A stretch of DNA of 64,000 nucleotides from Clostridium sp. SY8519 (GTDB lineage: Bacteria > Bacillota > Clostridia > Lachnospirales > Lachnospiraceae): the NCBI RefSeq assembly GCF_000270305.1, contig NC_015737.1, positions 2,480,501-2,544,500 of the forward strand, given 5' to 3'. The position numbers were made by a program, and so were the translations under genes. The notes under the pieces were generated by a model. That model was not told where the DNA came from and searched no databases. It saw only the letters and a program-made list of their open reading frames with translations. Numbering within the stretch: the stretch's first letter is position 1; each line of letters opens with the position of its first letter. Below are positions 51,438 through 60,139 of the stretch, one piece after another.

Positions 51438-52688
51438 TTACTTCCTTTCTGCTATACTGCTTCCTGCAAGATGTCCGGTAGACCAGGCAATCTGCAGATT
51501 AAATCCTCCGGTAACCGCATCCGTGTCCAGCATTTCCCCCGTCAGATACAAGCCGGGTACCAGGCGGGATTCCATCGTGGAGGGATCCACTTCTTTTACC
51601 GATACCCCGCCCCGGGTAACAATTGCCTCCCGAAACCCGCGAAGGCCTGTAATGGTACCGGGGAAAGCCTGGATCAGTTCTGCCAGACGGCGCCGCTCTT
51701 CCCGGGTAACGGCATTCACTTTCTTGTCTTCCGGAATCCCGGAAAGACGGATGATCACCGGAATCAGTTTGGAAGGCAGCAGATGGTTCAGGGAATTGCC
51801 GAACTTTCTGTTTGCCTGCCCGGAAAAATCTCTTAAAATCCTGTGATCCAGGGTTTCCCGATCCAGGGCCGGCTTCAGGTTGATCCGAAATGACAGCTCT
51901 TCTTTCAGCGCCCGGTCCGGGAGAAGACTGGAGGCCCGCAGCACCAGCGGTCCGGTGATCCCGAAATGGGTAAACATCAGCTCGCCGAACTCTTCAAACA
52001 GGCAGCGGTTTTTCTGCCAGACTGTCAGCTCTACGTTGCGCAGCGAAAGTCCCTGGAGTTCCCGGATGTAGGGTTCTTTCGTTTCCATCGGAACCAGGGA
52101 AGGCCGGAGCTCGGTTACCCTGTGTCCCAGTTTTTTCACCAGACGGAAGCCGCTTCCGTCAGATCCGGTGGAAGGATAGGACATGCCGCCGGTGGCCAGT
52201 ATCACTGCTTCGGCTGCCAGGTCCTTTTTCTGTCGCCGGGGATCGCGGATTCTCACACCGGACACCTTTCCGTCCGCCGTCAGTATTTCTGTCACTTCTG
52301 TGTTCAGACAGACCTGCACTCCCGTTTCCTTCAGTCCCCGGTTCAGGGCCCTGATAATGTCCGAAGCATGGTCGGACCGGGGAAAAACCCGTTCGCCCCG
52401 TTCTGTCTTCAGCGGCGTCCCATGTGCTTCAAACCACTGCATAACTGCCTGATTGTCAAAAGAGTATACCGCACTGTAGAGAAACTTTTCATTTCTTGAT
52501 ACATGGGAAAAGAAATCGGATGTCTCACAGGCATTGGTCACATTACAGCGCCCTTTTCCGGTAATATATATTTTTTTCCCGGTTTTTTCCGTATGTTCCA
52601 GCAGGGTCACCCGGTTCCCGGCTTCTGCGGCGGAAATCGCCGCCATCATTCCGGCGGCCCCTCCTCCGACTACAAGTACCTCTGTCAT
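51438..52688 (-). CDS. HI0933/YhiN-type flavoprotein (NAD(P)/FAD-dependent oxidoreductase)
   Basis: The 416-residue protein starts MTEVLVVGGGAAGMMAAISAAEAGNRV, the FAD-binding Rossmann motif, and has GKGRCNVTNACE, GERVFPRSDHASDI, GGMSYPSTGSDGSG and near the end VTRGGVSVKEVDPSTMESRLVPGLYLTGEMLD. The family is widespread, but its substrate is unknown. The ATG at 52686-52688 follows AGGAGG by only 3 nt; the longer frame upstream overlaps scpB and is rejected. Between scpB and cmk. Confidence 0.9.
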   Translation of the reverse strand: MTEVLVVGGGAAGMMAAISAAEAGNRVTLLEHTEKTGKKIYITGKGRCNVTNACETSDFFSHVSRNEKFLYSAVYSFDNQAVMQWFEAHGTPLKTERGERVFPRSDHASDIIRALNRGLKETGVQVCLNTEVTEILTADGKVSGVRIRDPRRQKKDLAAEAVILATGGMSYPSTGSDGSGFRLVKKLGHRVTELRPSLVPMETKEPYIRELQGLSLRNVELTVWQKNRCLFEEFGELMFTHFGITGPLVLRASSLLPDRALKEELSFRINLKPALDRETLDHRILRDFSGQANRKFGNSLNHLLPSKLIPVIIRLSGIPEDKKVNAVTREERRRLAELIQAFPGTITGLRGFREAIVTRGGVSVKEVDPSTMESRLVPGLYLTGEMLDTDAVTGGFNLQIAWSTGHLAGSSIAERK

Positions 52689-52695
52689 ATTCCTC

Positions 52696-53265
52696 CTAGA
52701 TATCCAGCGTGATCTGCGCTTCCCTTGCGGCTTCTTCCTTAAATTCCTCAATTTTTTCCTGGGAAATCTGCGGAAGGTCATCGGTGGAATGTACCGAGAA
52801 GCAGCGCAGAAATTCTTCTGTGGTGCCGAACAGCAATGGTTTGCCCGGTGCGTCCAGGCGTCCCAGCTCCTTAATCAGACCGTATTCCAGAAGCTTATTG
52901 ATGGAATGGGCGCAGGACACGCCCCGGATCCGCTCGATTTCCGCCCTGGTAACCGGCTGTTTGTATGCAATGATTGACAGGGTTTCCAGGATTACATCCG
53001 TCAGGATCTGCTGTTTCGGCTGTCTTGCGATCCGTATCAGATATTCGTAGAGTTCCGGCTTGGTGCACAGCTGATAGGATCCGTCCAGCTCGATGATCTG
53101 GATTCCGCTGTCTGCCCGGCTGTATTTATCCTTCAGGCCGGAAACCACGCGGACCACATCTTCCCGGCTGATGCCCGCTGCATGGGCCAGGGCCTCTGCC
53201 GACACAGAGTCTCCCATGGAAAACAATATGGCCTCAATGGCAGCCTCACACTCTTTGGGGTTCAT
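52696..53265 (-). CDS. scpB: Segregation and condensation protein B
   Basis: The 189-residue protein has tandem winged-helix domains: CEAAIEAILFSMGDSVSAEALA, ILETLSIIAYKQPVTRAEIERIRG and FGTTEEFLRCF. ScpB is a kleisin-associated partner of SMC and ScpA in chromosome condensation. The ATG at 53263-53265 has AAGGAGG at normal distance and lies 20 nt inside scpA. Confidence 0.95.
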   Translation of the reverse strand: MNPKECEAAIEAILFSMGDSVSAEALAHAAGISREDVVRVVSGLKDKYSRADSGIQIIELDGSYQLCTKPELYEYLIRIARQPKQQILTDVILETLSIIAYKQPVTRAEIERIRGVSCAHSINKLLEYGLIKELGRLDAPGKPLLFGTTEEFLRCFSVHSTDDLPQISQEKIEEFKEEAAREAQITLDI

Positions 53266-54037
53266 GATCCGCCTCCTTCCGTCTTTCGTCCGGAACCTTT
53301 GATTCAATCAGAATATCATCAAACAGATGCTCCTGACGGACTGCGATCAGTCCGGATTTCATCAGTTCCAGGACTGCCAGAAACGTAACAATCACCTCTG
53401 CTTTGGAGTGCTGCTTCTGCAGCAGATTCCGAAAACTGAACTGATGATGCGCAGCCGCGTACTTTTTCAGAAAATCTGTCCGGTCTTCGATGGATACTTC
53501 TTCTTTGCGGATTCTGCCGAATCCGGACCGTACCGGATCGATCTTATCCGCCTGCCTGCGCATTACCGAGAGAAAAATCTCATGGAGTCGGTTCATATCA
53601 TAGCCGGCAGTCAGCTGCTCCAGATCCAGCGGCTCTTCATAGGAAACCACTGCTTCCGGCAGATGACGGCGGCGGTAGATCACTTTTCCGGCGTCCAGCT
53701 GACGGTCCTTCAATACCATGGACATGTATTTATACATCTTATACTGCAGCAGCTGTTCCACCAGTTCCGCCCTGGGATCCGTCTCTTCTTCCCCCTCCTC
53801 TTCTTCCTTGTCGGGAAGCAGCATACGGGCCTTGATATCCAGCAGGGTGGCAGCCATCACAAGAAAGGAACTCATGGAATCCAGGTCTTCCCGATCCATC
53901 TGTTCCAGATAGTCCAGATACTGGTCGGCGATCACCGCAATCGGAATATCATAGATATCCACCTTGTTTTTCTCAATCAGATGCAGAAGAAGGTCAAGGG
54001 GTCCCTCAAAAGCCTCCAGCTTCACGTTCAGTTCCAC
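53246..54037 (-). CDS. scpA: Segregation and condensation protein A
   Basis: The 263-residue kleisin begins at a GTG with AAGGAGAG upstream and has VKLEAFEGPLDLLLHLIEKNKVDIYDIPI, MAATLLDIKARMLLP followed by an acidic insert, and ends in a winged-helix part (VIVTFLAVLELMKSGLIAV). It bridges SMC heads together with ScpB. No promoter is seen upstream; it probably shares the transcript of pnp, from which it is separated by a long hairpin. Confidence 0.95.
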   Translation of the reverse strand: MELNVKLEAFEGPLDLLLHLIEKNKVDIYDIPIAVIADQYLDYLEQMDREDLDSMSSFLVMAATLLDIKARMLLPDKEEEEGEEETDPRAELVEQLLQYKMYKYMSMVLKDRQLDAGKVIYRRRHLPEAVVSYEEPLDLEQLTAGYDMNRLHEIFLSVMRRQADKIDPVRSGFGRIRKEEVSIEDRTDFLKKYAAAHHQFSFRNLLQKQHSKAEVIVTFLAVLELMKSGLIAVRQEHLFDDILIESKVPDERRKEADHEPQRV

Positions 54038-54185
54038 TTTTTCTCTCCTTTCCCCATGCGCGGTCGCTCCTTCTGATCTTCTCGTGTTCCGGTCTGTCTG
54101 TTTTTCCCCTTACGCGGATAAGCGGACACTTACATGCCCGCTTATCCTTCTTTCTTCTGTTCTGTCAGAAATATCTTCCGGGGGA
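54038..54185. other. Gap between pnp and scpA
   Basis: 148 bases without a gene. It holds the 54116-54147 hairpin and the scpA ribosome-binding site. No promoter-like hexamer pair is seen. Confidence 0.7.
54116..54147 (-). other. Hairpin downstream of pnp, no U-tract in the reading direction
   Basis: GGATAAGCGG and CCGCTTATCC pair perfectly (10 bp) with two further pairs broken by a mismatch and a small loop. On the minus strand, which is transcribed, the following bases are GCGTAAGGGG, so it is not an ordinary terminator; the plus strand side is T-rich. It may protect or process the mRNA 3' end. Confidence 0.5.
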
Positions 54186-56270
54186 CTATTTTACGTCTTT
54201 CATGCTGAAACTGATCCGTCCCATTTTATCCTTGCCCAGGCATACCACTTTCACGTGATCTCCCAGGGTCAGGACATCCTCCACATGATTGATCCGATGA
54301 TCCGCGATCTTGGAAATATGAACCAGGCCTTCTTTGCCGGGAGCAAATTCAATGAACGCGCCGAATTCCTTAATGGAAACCACCGTTCCTTCCAGGATCT
54401 GGCCTTTTTCAAAATCGGTCACAATGATATGGATCAGTTCTTTTGCCCGTTCCATGCCTGCCGGATCCACACCGCAGATGGATACGACACCGTCATCATT
54501 GATATCGATCTTGACACCGGTTTCATCAATAATCGCGTTGATGACTTTTCCCTGTTTGCCGACCACATCACCGATCTTGGAAGGATCGATCTGCATGGTG
54601 ATAATCTTGGGCGCATACTGGCTGAGTTCTTTCCGCGGCTCACGGATGCAGGGCTCCATCACATTGGTCAGAATATACTCACGCGCGGCGCGGGTACGGG
54701 CAATGGCTTCCTCCACAATGGGGCGGGTCAGGCCATGGATTTTAATATCCATCTGGATGGCTGTGATACCGTCATGTGTGCCGGCCACCTTAAAGTCCAT
54801 ATCGCCGAAGAAATCTTCCAGCCCCTGGATATCTGTCAGCACCAGATAATCATCATCGGTTTCACCGGTGACCAGACCGCAGGAAATACCGGCTACCGGT
54901 TTGCGGATCGGCACGCCGGCTGCCATAAGGGACATGGTGGAGGCGCAGATACTTGCCTGGGATGTGGAGCCGTTGGACTCAAAGGTCTCCGATACCAGAC
55001 GGATGGCATACGGGAATTCCTCTTCCGGCGGAAGCACCGGTACAAGCGCCCGCTCTGCCAGTGCGCCATGGCCGATTTCCCGGCGTCCCGGTCCGCGGGA
55101 GGGCTTTGTTTCACCCACAGAATAAGACGGGAAATTATACTGATGCAGATACCGTTTGGAGGTGATGTTTTCATCCAGTCCGTCCACGCGCTGGGATTCG
55201 GAAAGGGGTGCCAGGGTGGTTACCGTGCAAATCTGTGTCTGTCCTCTGGTAAACATGGCAGATCCATGGACACGGGGAATCAGATCCACCTCTGCAGCCA
55301 GGGGACGGATCTCATCAATGGCACGTCCGTCCGGACGCTTGTGATCTTTCAGGATCATCTTGCGGACGGTCTTTTTCTGATACTGGTATACCGCATCGGA
55401 AATAAACGGAAGCACTTCCTCATCCTCGGCAAAGGTCTCTTCCAGACGGTCGGTAATTTCACGGATATTGGCATCACGGGTCTGCTTGTCATCCGTAAAG
55501 ACAGCAGCTTCCATTTCTGCAGGCGGAACCAGTTCCATGATCTTGGCGGTCACTTCTTCCGGAACGGCGCTGGATTCATAGCTGTGCTTCTCTTTGCCCA
55601 CTTCCGCAACGATCTTGTTGATGAAATCGATAATGGTCAGGTTCACATCGTGCGCACGGTAGATCGCCTCGATCATTTTCTCTTCTTTGATTTCATTGGC
55701 TCCGGCTTCGATCATGATTACCTTCTGAGCGGTAGAAGCCACAGTCAGCTGAAGATCACCCTCATCCCAGTCCTTCTGACCCGGGTTGATAATAAATTCG
55801 CCGTCAATCATTCCCACCTGTGTCATGGCACAGGGGCCGTCAAACGGAATATCGGAAATGCAGGTGGAAATTGCGGAGCCAAGCATCGCCACCAGCTCCG
55901 GTCTGCAGTCCGGATCCACACTCATTACCAGGTTGTTCAGTGTGACGTCATTTCGGTAATCTTTGGGGAACAGCGGACGCATCGGGCGATCAATGACACG
56001 CGCAGTAAGAACCGCATTGTCAGAAGCACGGCCCTCTCTCTTCTTGAATCCTCCCGGAATCTTGCCGACCGCATACATTTTTTCTTCAAATTCTACGGAA
56101 AGCGGGAAGAAATCAATTCCGTCCCTCGGCTTCTCCGAAGCGGTCGCCGTGCTTAAAACAGTGGTATCTCCATAGTGCATGAATGCTGCTCCGTTTGCCT
56201 GCGCAGCAACACGCCCGATATCAATACGCAGCGTTCTGCCTGCCAGTTCCATCTCATATGTCTTGTACAT
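54186..56270 (-). CDS. pnp: Polyribonucleotide nucleotidyltransferase (PNPase)
   Basis: The 694-residue exoribonuclease has two RNase PH domains (ELAGRTLRIDIGRVAAQANGA, FTRGQTQICTVTTL), a helical linker, then KH (IGDVVGKQGKVINAIIDETG) and S1 (EGTVVSIKEFGAFIEFAPGKEGLVHISKI) domains. It degrades RNA 3' to 5' with phosphate. The ATG at 56268-56270 has AAGGAGAC upstream; a longer frame extends into the structured leader and is rejected. It lies after rpsO, separated by an intrinsic terminator. Confidence 0.97.
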   Translation of the reverse strand: MYKTYEMELAGRTLRIDIGRVAAQANGAAFMHYGDTTVLSTATASEKPRDGIDFFPLSVEFEEKMYAVGKIPGGFKKREGRASDNAVLTARVIDRPMRPLFPKDYRNDVTLNNLVMSVDPDCRPELVAMLGSAISTCISDIPFDGPCAMTQVGMIDGEFIINPGQKDWDEGDLQLTVASTAQKVIMIEAGANEIKEEKMIEAIYRAHDVNLTIIDFINKIVAEVGKEKHSYESSAVPEEVTAKIMELVPPAEMEAAVFTDDKQTRDANIREITDRLEETFAEDEEVLPFISDAVYQYQKKTVRKMILKDHKRPDGRAIDEIRPLAAEVDLIPRVHGSAMFTRGQTQICTVTTLAPLSESQRVDGLDENITSKRYLHQYNFPSYSVGETKPSRGPGRREIGHGALAERALVPVLPPEEEFPYAIRLVSETFESNGSTSQASICASTMSLMAAGVPIRKPVAGISCGLVTGETDDDYLVLTDIQGLEDFFGDMDFKVAGTHDGITAIQMDIKIHGLTRPIVEEAIARTRAAREYILTNVMEPCIREPRKELSQYAPKIITMQIDPSKIGDVVGKQGKVINAIIDETGVKIDINDDGVVSICGVDPAGMERAKELIHIIVTDFEKGQILEGTVVSIKEFGAFIEFAPGKEGLVHISKIADHRINHVEDVLTLGDHVKVVCLGKDKMGRISFSMKDVK

Positions 56271-56296
56271 TCTCGTCTCCTTCTTCTTCTGCGTCT

Positions 56297-56362
56297 GACA
56301 GACAAAATATCCTGTCTGTCCGTATCCCGGCTGCGGCAGTTCGGTTCCGCTGCTTCGGATAC
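56297..56362 (-). promoter_or_regulatory. Structured leader of pnp with two hairpins
   Basis: A perfect 8-bp stem GACAGACA/TGTCTGTC (56297-56304 with 56313-56320) follows a larger stem joining GTATCC (56322-56327) and GGATAC (56357-56362) with inner GCGG/CCGC pairing. In E. coli a pnp leader hairpin is cut by RNase III for autoregulation; a similar role here is an inference. No promoter hexamers are seen in this leader. Confidence 0.5.
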
Positions 56363-56384
56363 CCCAAAAATACAATTGGTCTTG

Positions 56385-56415
56385 AAAAAAAGAGCGGAAA
56401 AATCCCGCTCTTTTT
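56385..56415 (-). terminator. Intrinsic terminator of rpsO
   Basis: AAAGAGCGG and CCGCTCTTT form a stem around a 7-nt loop, followed by a run of T on the minus strand. It lies 11 nt past the rpsO stop and upstream of the pnp leader, so pnp would rely on readthrough or an unseen promoter. Confidence 0.9.
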
Positions 56416-56426
56416 CACAATTTCTA

Positions 56427-56693
56427 TTACTTTCTGATTCCCAGTCGTGCGATTAAAGTACGATAGCCTTCCAGATCTTTTTTCTGAAGGTATGCAAGTA
56501 ATCTTCTTCTCTGACCAACCATCTTCAGAAGTCCTCTTCTGGAATGATGATCCTTGGGATGCTCTTTCAGGTGATCGGTAAGCTCGCGGATACGCTCGGT
56601 CAGTAAAGCGATCTGTACCTCCGGTGAACCTGTGTCATTCTGTGTACGTCCGTACGCAGCGATAATCTCCTGTTTTTTTTCTGCTGAAATCAT
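56427..56693 (-). CDS. rpsO: 30S ribosomal protein S15
   Basis: This 88-residue protein has the S15 pattern [35 protein letters not shown] and [25 protein letters not shown]15 binds the central domain of 16S rRNA early in assembly. The ATG at 56691-56693 follows GGAGG by 8 nt; eight codons upstream in frame are inside the ribosome-binding site and rejected. Own promoter upstream. Confidence 0.97.
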   Translation of the reverse strand: MISAEKKQEIIAAYGRTQNDTGSPEVQIALLTERIRELTDHLKEHPKDHHSRRGLLKMVGQRRRLLAYLQKKDLEGYRTLIARLGIRK

Positions 56694-56795
56694 TCTTAAT
56701 TCCTCCTTGTTTTTCATACGCCCGAATCCGTGTGCTTACTAAGTACAGGGTTGGAGATTCCCCGAACTGAGTATGGGCAAATTCACACTTCCGAT

Positions 56796-56825
56796 AATAT
56801 AGCACAGACCGGATGCTCCCGTCAA
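56796..56825 (-). promoter_or_regulatory. Promoter of rpsO
   Basis: The -35 TTGACG (56820-56825) and -10 TATATT (56796-56801) are 18 bp apart, with TGC before the -10. The leader to the rpsO ATG is about 97 nt, long enough for S15 autoregulation, though no known S15 leader fold was tested. Confidence 0.7.
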
Positions 56826-56879
56826 CTGGCAAAACATGGATTCCGCGGGAATTTTTCAAAGGCCCCTCCGGCTCCGGTT

Positions 56880-57800
56880 TTACGGAAGAATATTGTCCAG
56901 GATTTCCCGGCAGGCGTCCATATCCTTTTGAATCTGCACCATCAGGCTGTCCAGGGAGGCAAACTTCTGTTCCGGACGCAGGAAATGGTGGAAACAGACA
57001 TCCAACGTCCTTCCGTACAGACTGCCGGAATAATCGAACAGATGGGTCTCCACACCGATGGGAAACGCGCCGACGGTGGGCTTGTATCCGATGTTGCTGA
57101 TTCCGCGGCAGACTTTCCGGTCAATTTCCACGGTAGCCGCATAGACCCCGGCAGGCGGCAGCAGCTTATTTTCCGGCGGAATCATATTGATGGTAGGCAT
57201 GCCCTTGGTATGGCCCAGCCCTTCGCCGTGCACCACGGTTCCCCGCAGGAAATAGGGATAGCCGAGCAGCAGATTGGTCTCTTCCATCGCGCCCCGTTCA
57301 ATTAATTCCCGGATTCTTGTGCTGCTGATATCCTTTTGCTGATACTGCAGTTTTTCCACCACACGGCAGGTATAGCCGAATTCCTCTTCATAGTTCTGCA
57401 GCGTCAGATAACTGCCCTGACGCCCGCTGCCAAAACGGAAATCTGTCCCCACCACAATCACCCGGATATTGATGCGGTCATTCAGCATCCGCAGAAAATC
57501 ATAGGGTGACATGTGCTTGAGCTGCTCGGTAAACGGAAGCTCAATTAAGACGTCGATGCCTGCTTTTTCAAATATGGCCTTTTTTTCCTCATTGGTAGAC
57601 AGTACTTTATAGCTGCCGGACTCAAGAGAACGCGGCGGCACACTAAAGGTAATGGCCACAGATTTACAGCCGTTTTCTTTTTCTTTTTTCATCTGTTCCA
57701 TCAGACATTTGTGTCCCATGTGCAGCCCGTCAAATTTCCCAAGGGAAATGACGCAGGGCTCCTCAACAGAAAAATCAAAGGTATCCTGATAATACTTCAT
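56880..57800 (-). CDS. ribF: Bifunctional riboflavin kinase / FAD synthetase
   Basis: The 306-residue protein has the FAD synthetase half at the N terminus (SLGKFDGLHMGHKCL, VVGTDFRFGSGRQG, ISSTRIRELIERG) and the riboflavin kinase half at the C terminus (RGTVVHGEGLGHTKGMPTINM, GISNIGYKPTVG, IETHLFDY-like segment). It makes FMN and then FAD. It lies between truB and rpsO; FAD from it supplies ApbE and Rnf indirectly. Confidence 0.96.
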   Translation of the reverse strand: MKYYQDTFDFSVEEPCVISLGKFDGLHMGHKCLMEQMKKEKENGCKSVAITFSVPPRSLESGSYKVLSTNEEKKAIFEKAGIDVLIELPFTEQLKHMSPYDFLRMLNDRINIRVIVVGTDFRFGSGRQGSYLTLQNYEEEFGYTCRVVEKLQYQQKDISSTRIRELIERGAMEETNLLLGYPYFLRGTVVHGEGLGHTKGMPTINMIPPENKLLPPAGVYAATVEIDRKVCRGISNIGYKPTVGAFPIGVETHLFDYSGSLYGRTLDVCFHHFLRPEQKFASLDSLMVQIQKDMDACREILDNILP

Positions 57801-57811
57801 TGGCTCCTCAC

Positions 57812-58750
57812 TTACAGAAACATTTTCAGCGGACGTAAAACCGACGCTTCCTTTGCCCGGTGATAAATCCCGACAAAAGTTCCGTCTGACAGATACATGC
57901 GGATCCAGTCCGGCTCCGACGGAAGGCCGAAAGCGTCAGCCCCACCCTGTAACGGGTCTGAGGCATCTTCCTGACAGATTCCGTCTTCCGGCACTTTGCC
58001 GCCGTTTCTCAGAATCACATCCCATTCCGGCCGCACCCGGCAGAAGGAAACTGACCCGAACACACGGTCCACCGGAATCAGCAGGGTATCCAGATTCCCC
58101 CGGTCCCGCAGGTCCTGAATCTCACCCAGCGTATGTGCCTGCTCCAGGCGAAATCCCGCCACACGGGTCCGCTGCAGCTCCGTCATCACTGCGCCGCAGG
58201 ACAGTTTCTGTCCCAGGTCATGGCAGATCGTACGGATATAAGTGCCCTTGGAACATACGATCCGCAGGGAAAGTTCCGGCAGACACATGCGGGTAACGGC
58301 AATTTCTGATACATGGATCCGGCGGGGCTTCCGTTCAATCTCAATCCCCTGCCGGGCAAGTTCATACAGTTTTTTCCCCCTGACCTTCAGTGCGGAATAC
58401 ATCGGCGGAATCTGTTCCGTGAAGCCGTGGAACTGTTCTGCGGCTTCGCGGACTTCCTCCGGAGTAATGTGTTCCGTCGGGAATCTGCCGGTAACCGTGC
58501 CGCTGCTGTCCTGGGTGTCTGTGGTAATCCCCAGCCGGAGGGACGCTTCATATTCTTTGTCTGTACCGGCAAGGAGTTCGCATATTTTGGTCGCTTTCCC
58601 CAGGCAGACCGGAAGCACGCCGGTGGCGTCCGGATCCAGCGTTCCGGTATGTCCGATTTTTTTCTGGCCGCAGATGCCGCGCATCTTCGCCACTACATCA
58701 AAGGATGTAAATCCCTTTTCTTTCTTTACGATAATTATTCCATTACGCAT
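57812..58750 (-). CDS. truB: tRNA pseudouridine-55 synthase
   Basis: The 312-residue protein begins MRNGIIIVKKEKGFTSFDVV and has the catalytic motif KKIGHTGTLDPDATGVLPVCLG with the nucleophilic Asp, GMYSALKVRGKKLYELAR-like segment and the RIVCSKGTYIRTICHDLG motif, then a C-terminal PUA-type domain. It modifies U55 in the T loop. The ATG at 58748-58750 lies 8 nt inside the upstream gene, suggesting coupling; the longer frame upstream is not coding. Confidence 0.95.
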   Translation of the reverse strand: MRNGIIIVKKEKGFTSFDVVAKMRGICGQKKIGHTGTLDPDATGVLPVCLGKATKICELLAGTDKEYEASLRLGITTDTQDSSGTVTGRFPTEHITPEEVREAAEQFHGFTEQIPPMYSALKVRGKKLYELARQGIEIERKPRRIHVSEIAVTRMCLPELSLRIVCSKGTYIRTICHDLGQKLSCGAVMTELQRTRVAGFRLEQAHTLGEIQDLRDRGNLDTLLIPVDRVFGSVSFCRVRPEWDVILRNGGKVPEDGICQEDASDPLQGGADAFGLPSEPDWIRMYLSDGTFVGIYHRAKEASVLRPLKMFL

Positions 58751-59717
58751 CGGCAGTTTCATGGGCCTCAATCTGAAGCCGGATATCCCGGAGCAGATCC
58801 TGCAGCACCTGCTGCGGCGGATCGTAAATGGTGGCTCCCGCAGCCCGTACATGACCGCCGCCGCCATATGCCGAAGCAATCGCTGCCACATCCACATAAG
58901 AACCGGAACGCAGACTCAGTTTGTAAGTACCGTCCGGATTTTCATACAGAAAAACAGACACTTCCACGTCCTTTGTATTGCGCATGGCACTGGCAATCCC
59001 GTCCAGATCATCCGGCGTGACATCATAATCCTTCAGTTCTGCACCTCTCAGCATACAGGAAATCACTTTTCCATCCTGATGCAGAACGCTTTTTTCCAGG
59101 GAATGGCCGAGAATCCGCTGCTCCTGATAAGTTTTCTCAAAAAATGTATGTGTTACAATCCAGGGATAATCAATCCCGCAGTTCATCAGTTCGCCGCCCA
59201 CCTGCATCGTATGGGCCGAAGTACAGGAATACTGAAAAACACCGGTATCGGTAACCAGACCGACATAGAGGCATTCCGCAATTTCCTTCGTGATTTTCCG
59301 GCGGTCAAAAACGCCGAAAAGCAGTTCACAGGTTGAGCTGGCATCCGGTTCCACCAGGTTGCAGTCCGCGAAACTGGAATTGCTCACATGGTGGTCAATA
59401 CAGATGCGCTGCTTTGCCGTGTGATAATACTGCGCGGCGTCGCCGAGACGGCTCACATCTCCGCAGTCCAACACCAGAAACAGGTCATACTGACGTTCCT
59501 CCGGCTCCGGCGGAATCTGCCGGATTTTATCCGCATTCTTTAAAAAGGAAAATTTTTCGATCACGGATTCCAGATATACATCCACCTGAATGGAAGGATA
59601 ACAGGCAGTGATATAATTATACGCCGCCAGGCAGGAGCCCACGCAGTCGCCATCCGGACGCACATGCCCGGAGACGGCCACGCTGTGAACCCCCTGTAAA
59701 TAGGTATCTAATTTCAT
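58743..59717 (-). CDS. nrnA: DHH-family oligoribonuclease / pAp phosphatase (NrnA)
   Basis: The 324-residue phosphoesterase has the DHH/DHHA1 organisation: SGHVRPDGDCVGSCLAAY, LVLDCGDVSRLGD, CIDHHVSNSSFAD, YVGLVTDTGVFQYSC and, near the C terminus, ASAYGGGGHVRAAGAT. NrnA degrades short RNAs and dephosphorylates pAp. The ATG at 59715-59717 has GGAG 8 nt upstream; an earlier GTG is within that site. In the usual place between rbfA and truB. Confidence 0.94.
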   Translation of the reverse strand: MKLDTYLQGVHSVAVSGHVRPDGDCVGSCLAAYNYITACYPSIQVDVYLESVIEKFSFLKNADKIRQIPPEPEERQYDLFLVLDCGDVSRLGDAAQYYHTAKQRICIDHHVSNSSFADCNLVEPDASSTCELLFGVFDRRKITKEIAECLYVGLVTDTGVFQYSCTSAHTMQVGGELMNCGIDYPWIVTHTFFEKTYQEQRILGHSLEKSVLHQDGKVISCMLRGAELKDYDVTPDDLDGIASAMRNTKDVEVSVFLYENPDGTYKLSLRSGSYVDVAAIASAYGGGGHVRAAGATIYDPPQQVLQDLLRDIRLQIEAHETADA

Positions 59718-59722
59718 CCGGA

Positions 59723-60133
59723 TCACTCCTTGTCTGTATCCGCCGGAAGCCCGGTTTCATCCGGTTCTGAATTCCGGGCGTCTGAACGGGCGATTTCATC
59801 AATTTTTTTCGACATTTCCACGCCGTAGGCGATGGAACGGTCTGAAATAAAACGGATTTCCGGTGTGTTGCGCAGATTCAGGGACTTTGCCAGACATCTG
59901 CGGATATAGCCGGCAGCGCTTTTCAGCCCTTCCACCGTTTTTTCCTGTTCTTCTTCTGTGCCCAGAACACTGATATAAGCTTTGCAGGTTTTCAGGTCCG
60001 GCGCGACTTCCACGCCGGACACACTGGTCAGCGGATGAATCCTGGGGTCTTTGATTTCATTCCGGATAATGCTGCTCAGTTCCCGCAGAACCTCTTCATT
60101 GATTCTGATATTTTTAATACTGTTTTTTCTCAT
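59723..60133 (-). CDS. rbfA: 30S ribosome-binding factor RbfA
   Basis: The 136-residue protein has the KH-like RbfA fold with RINEEVLRELSSIIRNEIKDPRI, TSVSGVEVAPDLKTCKAYISVLG and RNTPEIRFISDRSIAYG. It assists maturation of the 16S rRNA 5' end. A short hydrophilic tail (DETGLPADTDKE) extends it. It lies 6 nt after infB. Confidence 0.95.
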   Translation of the reverse strand: MRKNSIKNIRINEEVLRELSSIIRNEIKDPRIHPLTSVSGVEVAPDLKTCKAYISVLGTEEEQEKTVEGLKSAAGYIRRCLAKSLNLRNTPEIRFISDRSIAYGVEMSKKIDEIARSDARNSEPDETGLPADTDKE

Positions 60134-60139
60134 AACTGT

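Noticed and set aside
53964..56156. 730-codon open frame on the plus strand opposite scpA and pnp
   Set aside because: It mirrors pnp on the other strand, has no ribosome-binding site and no recognisable domain; GC-rich codons on the minus strand make long antisense frames common here.
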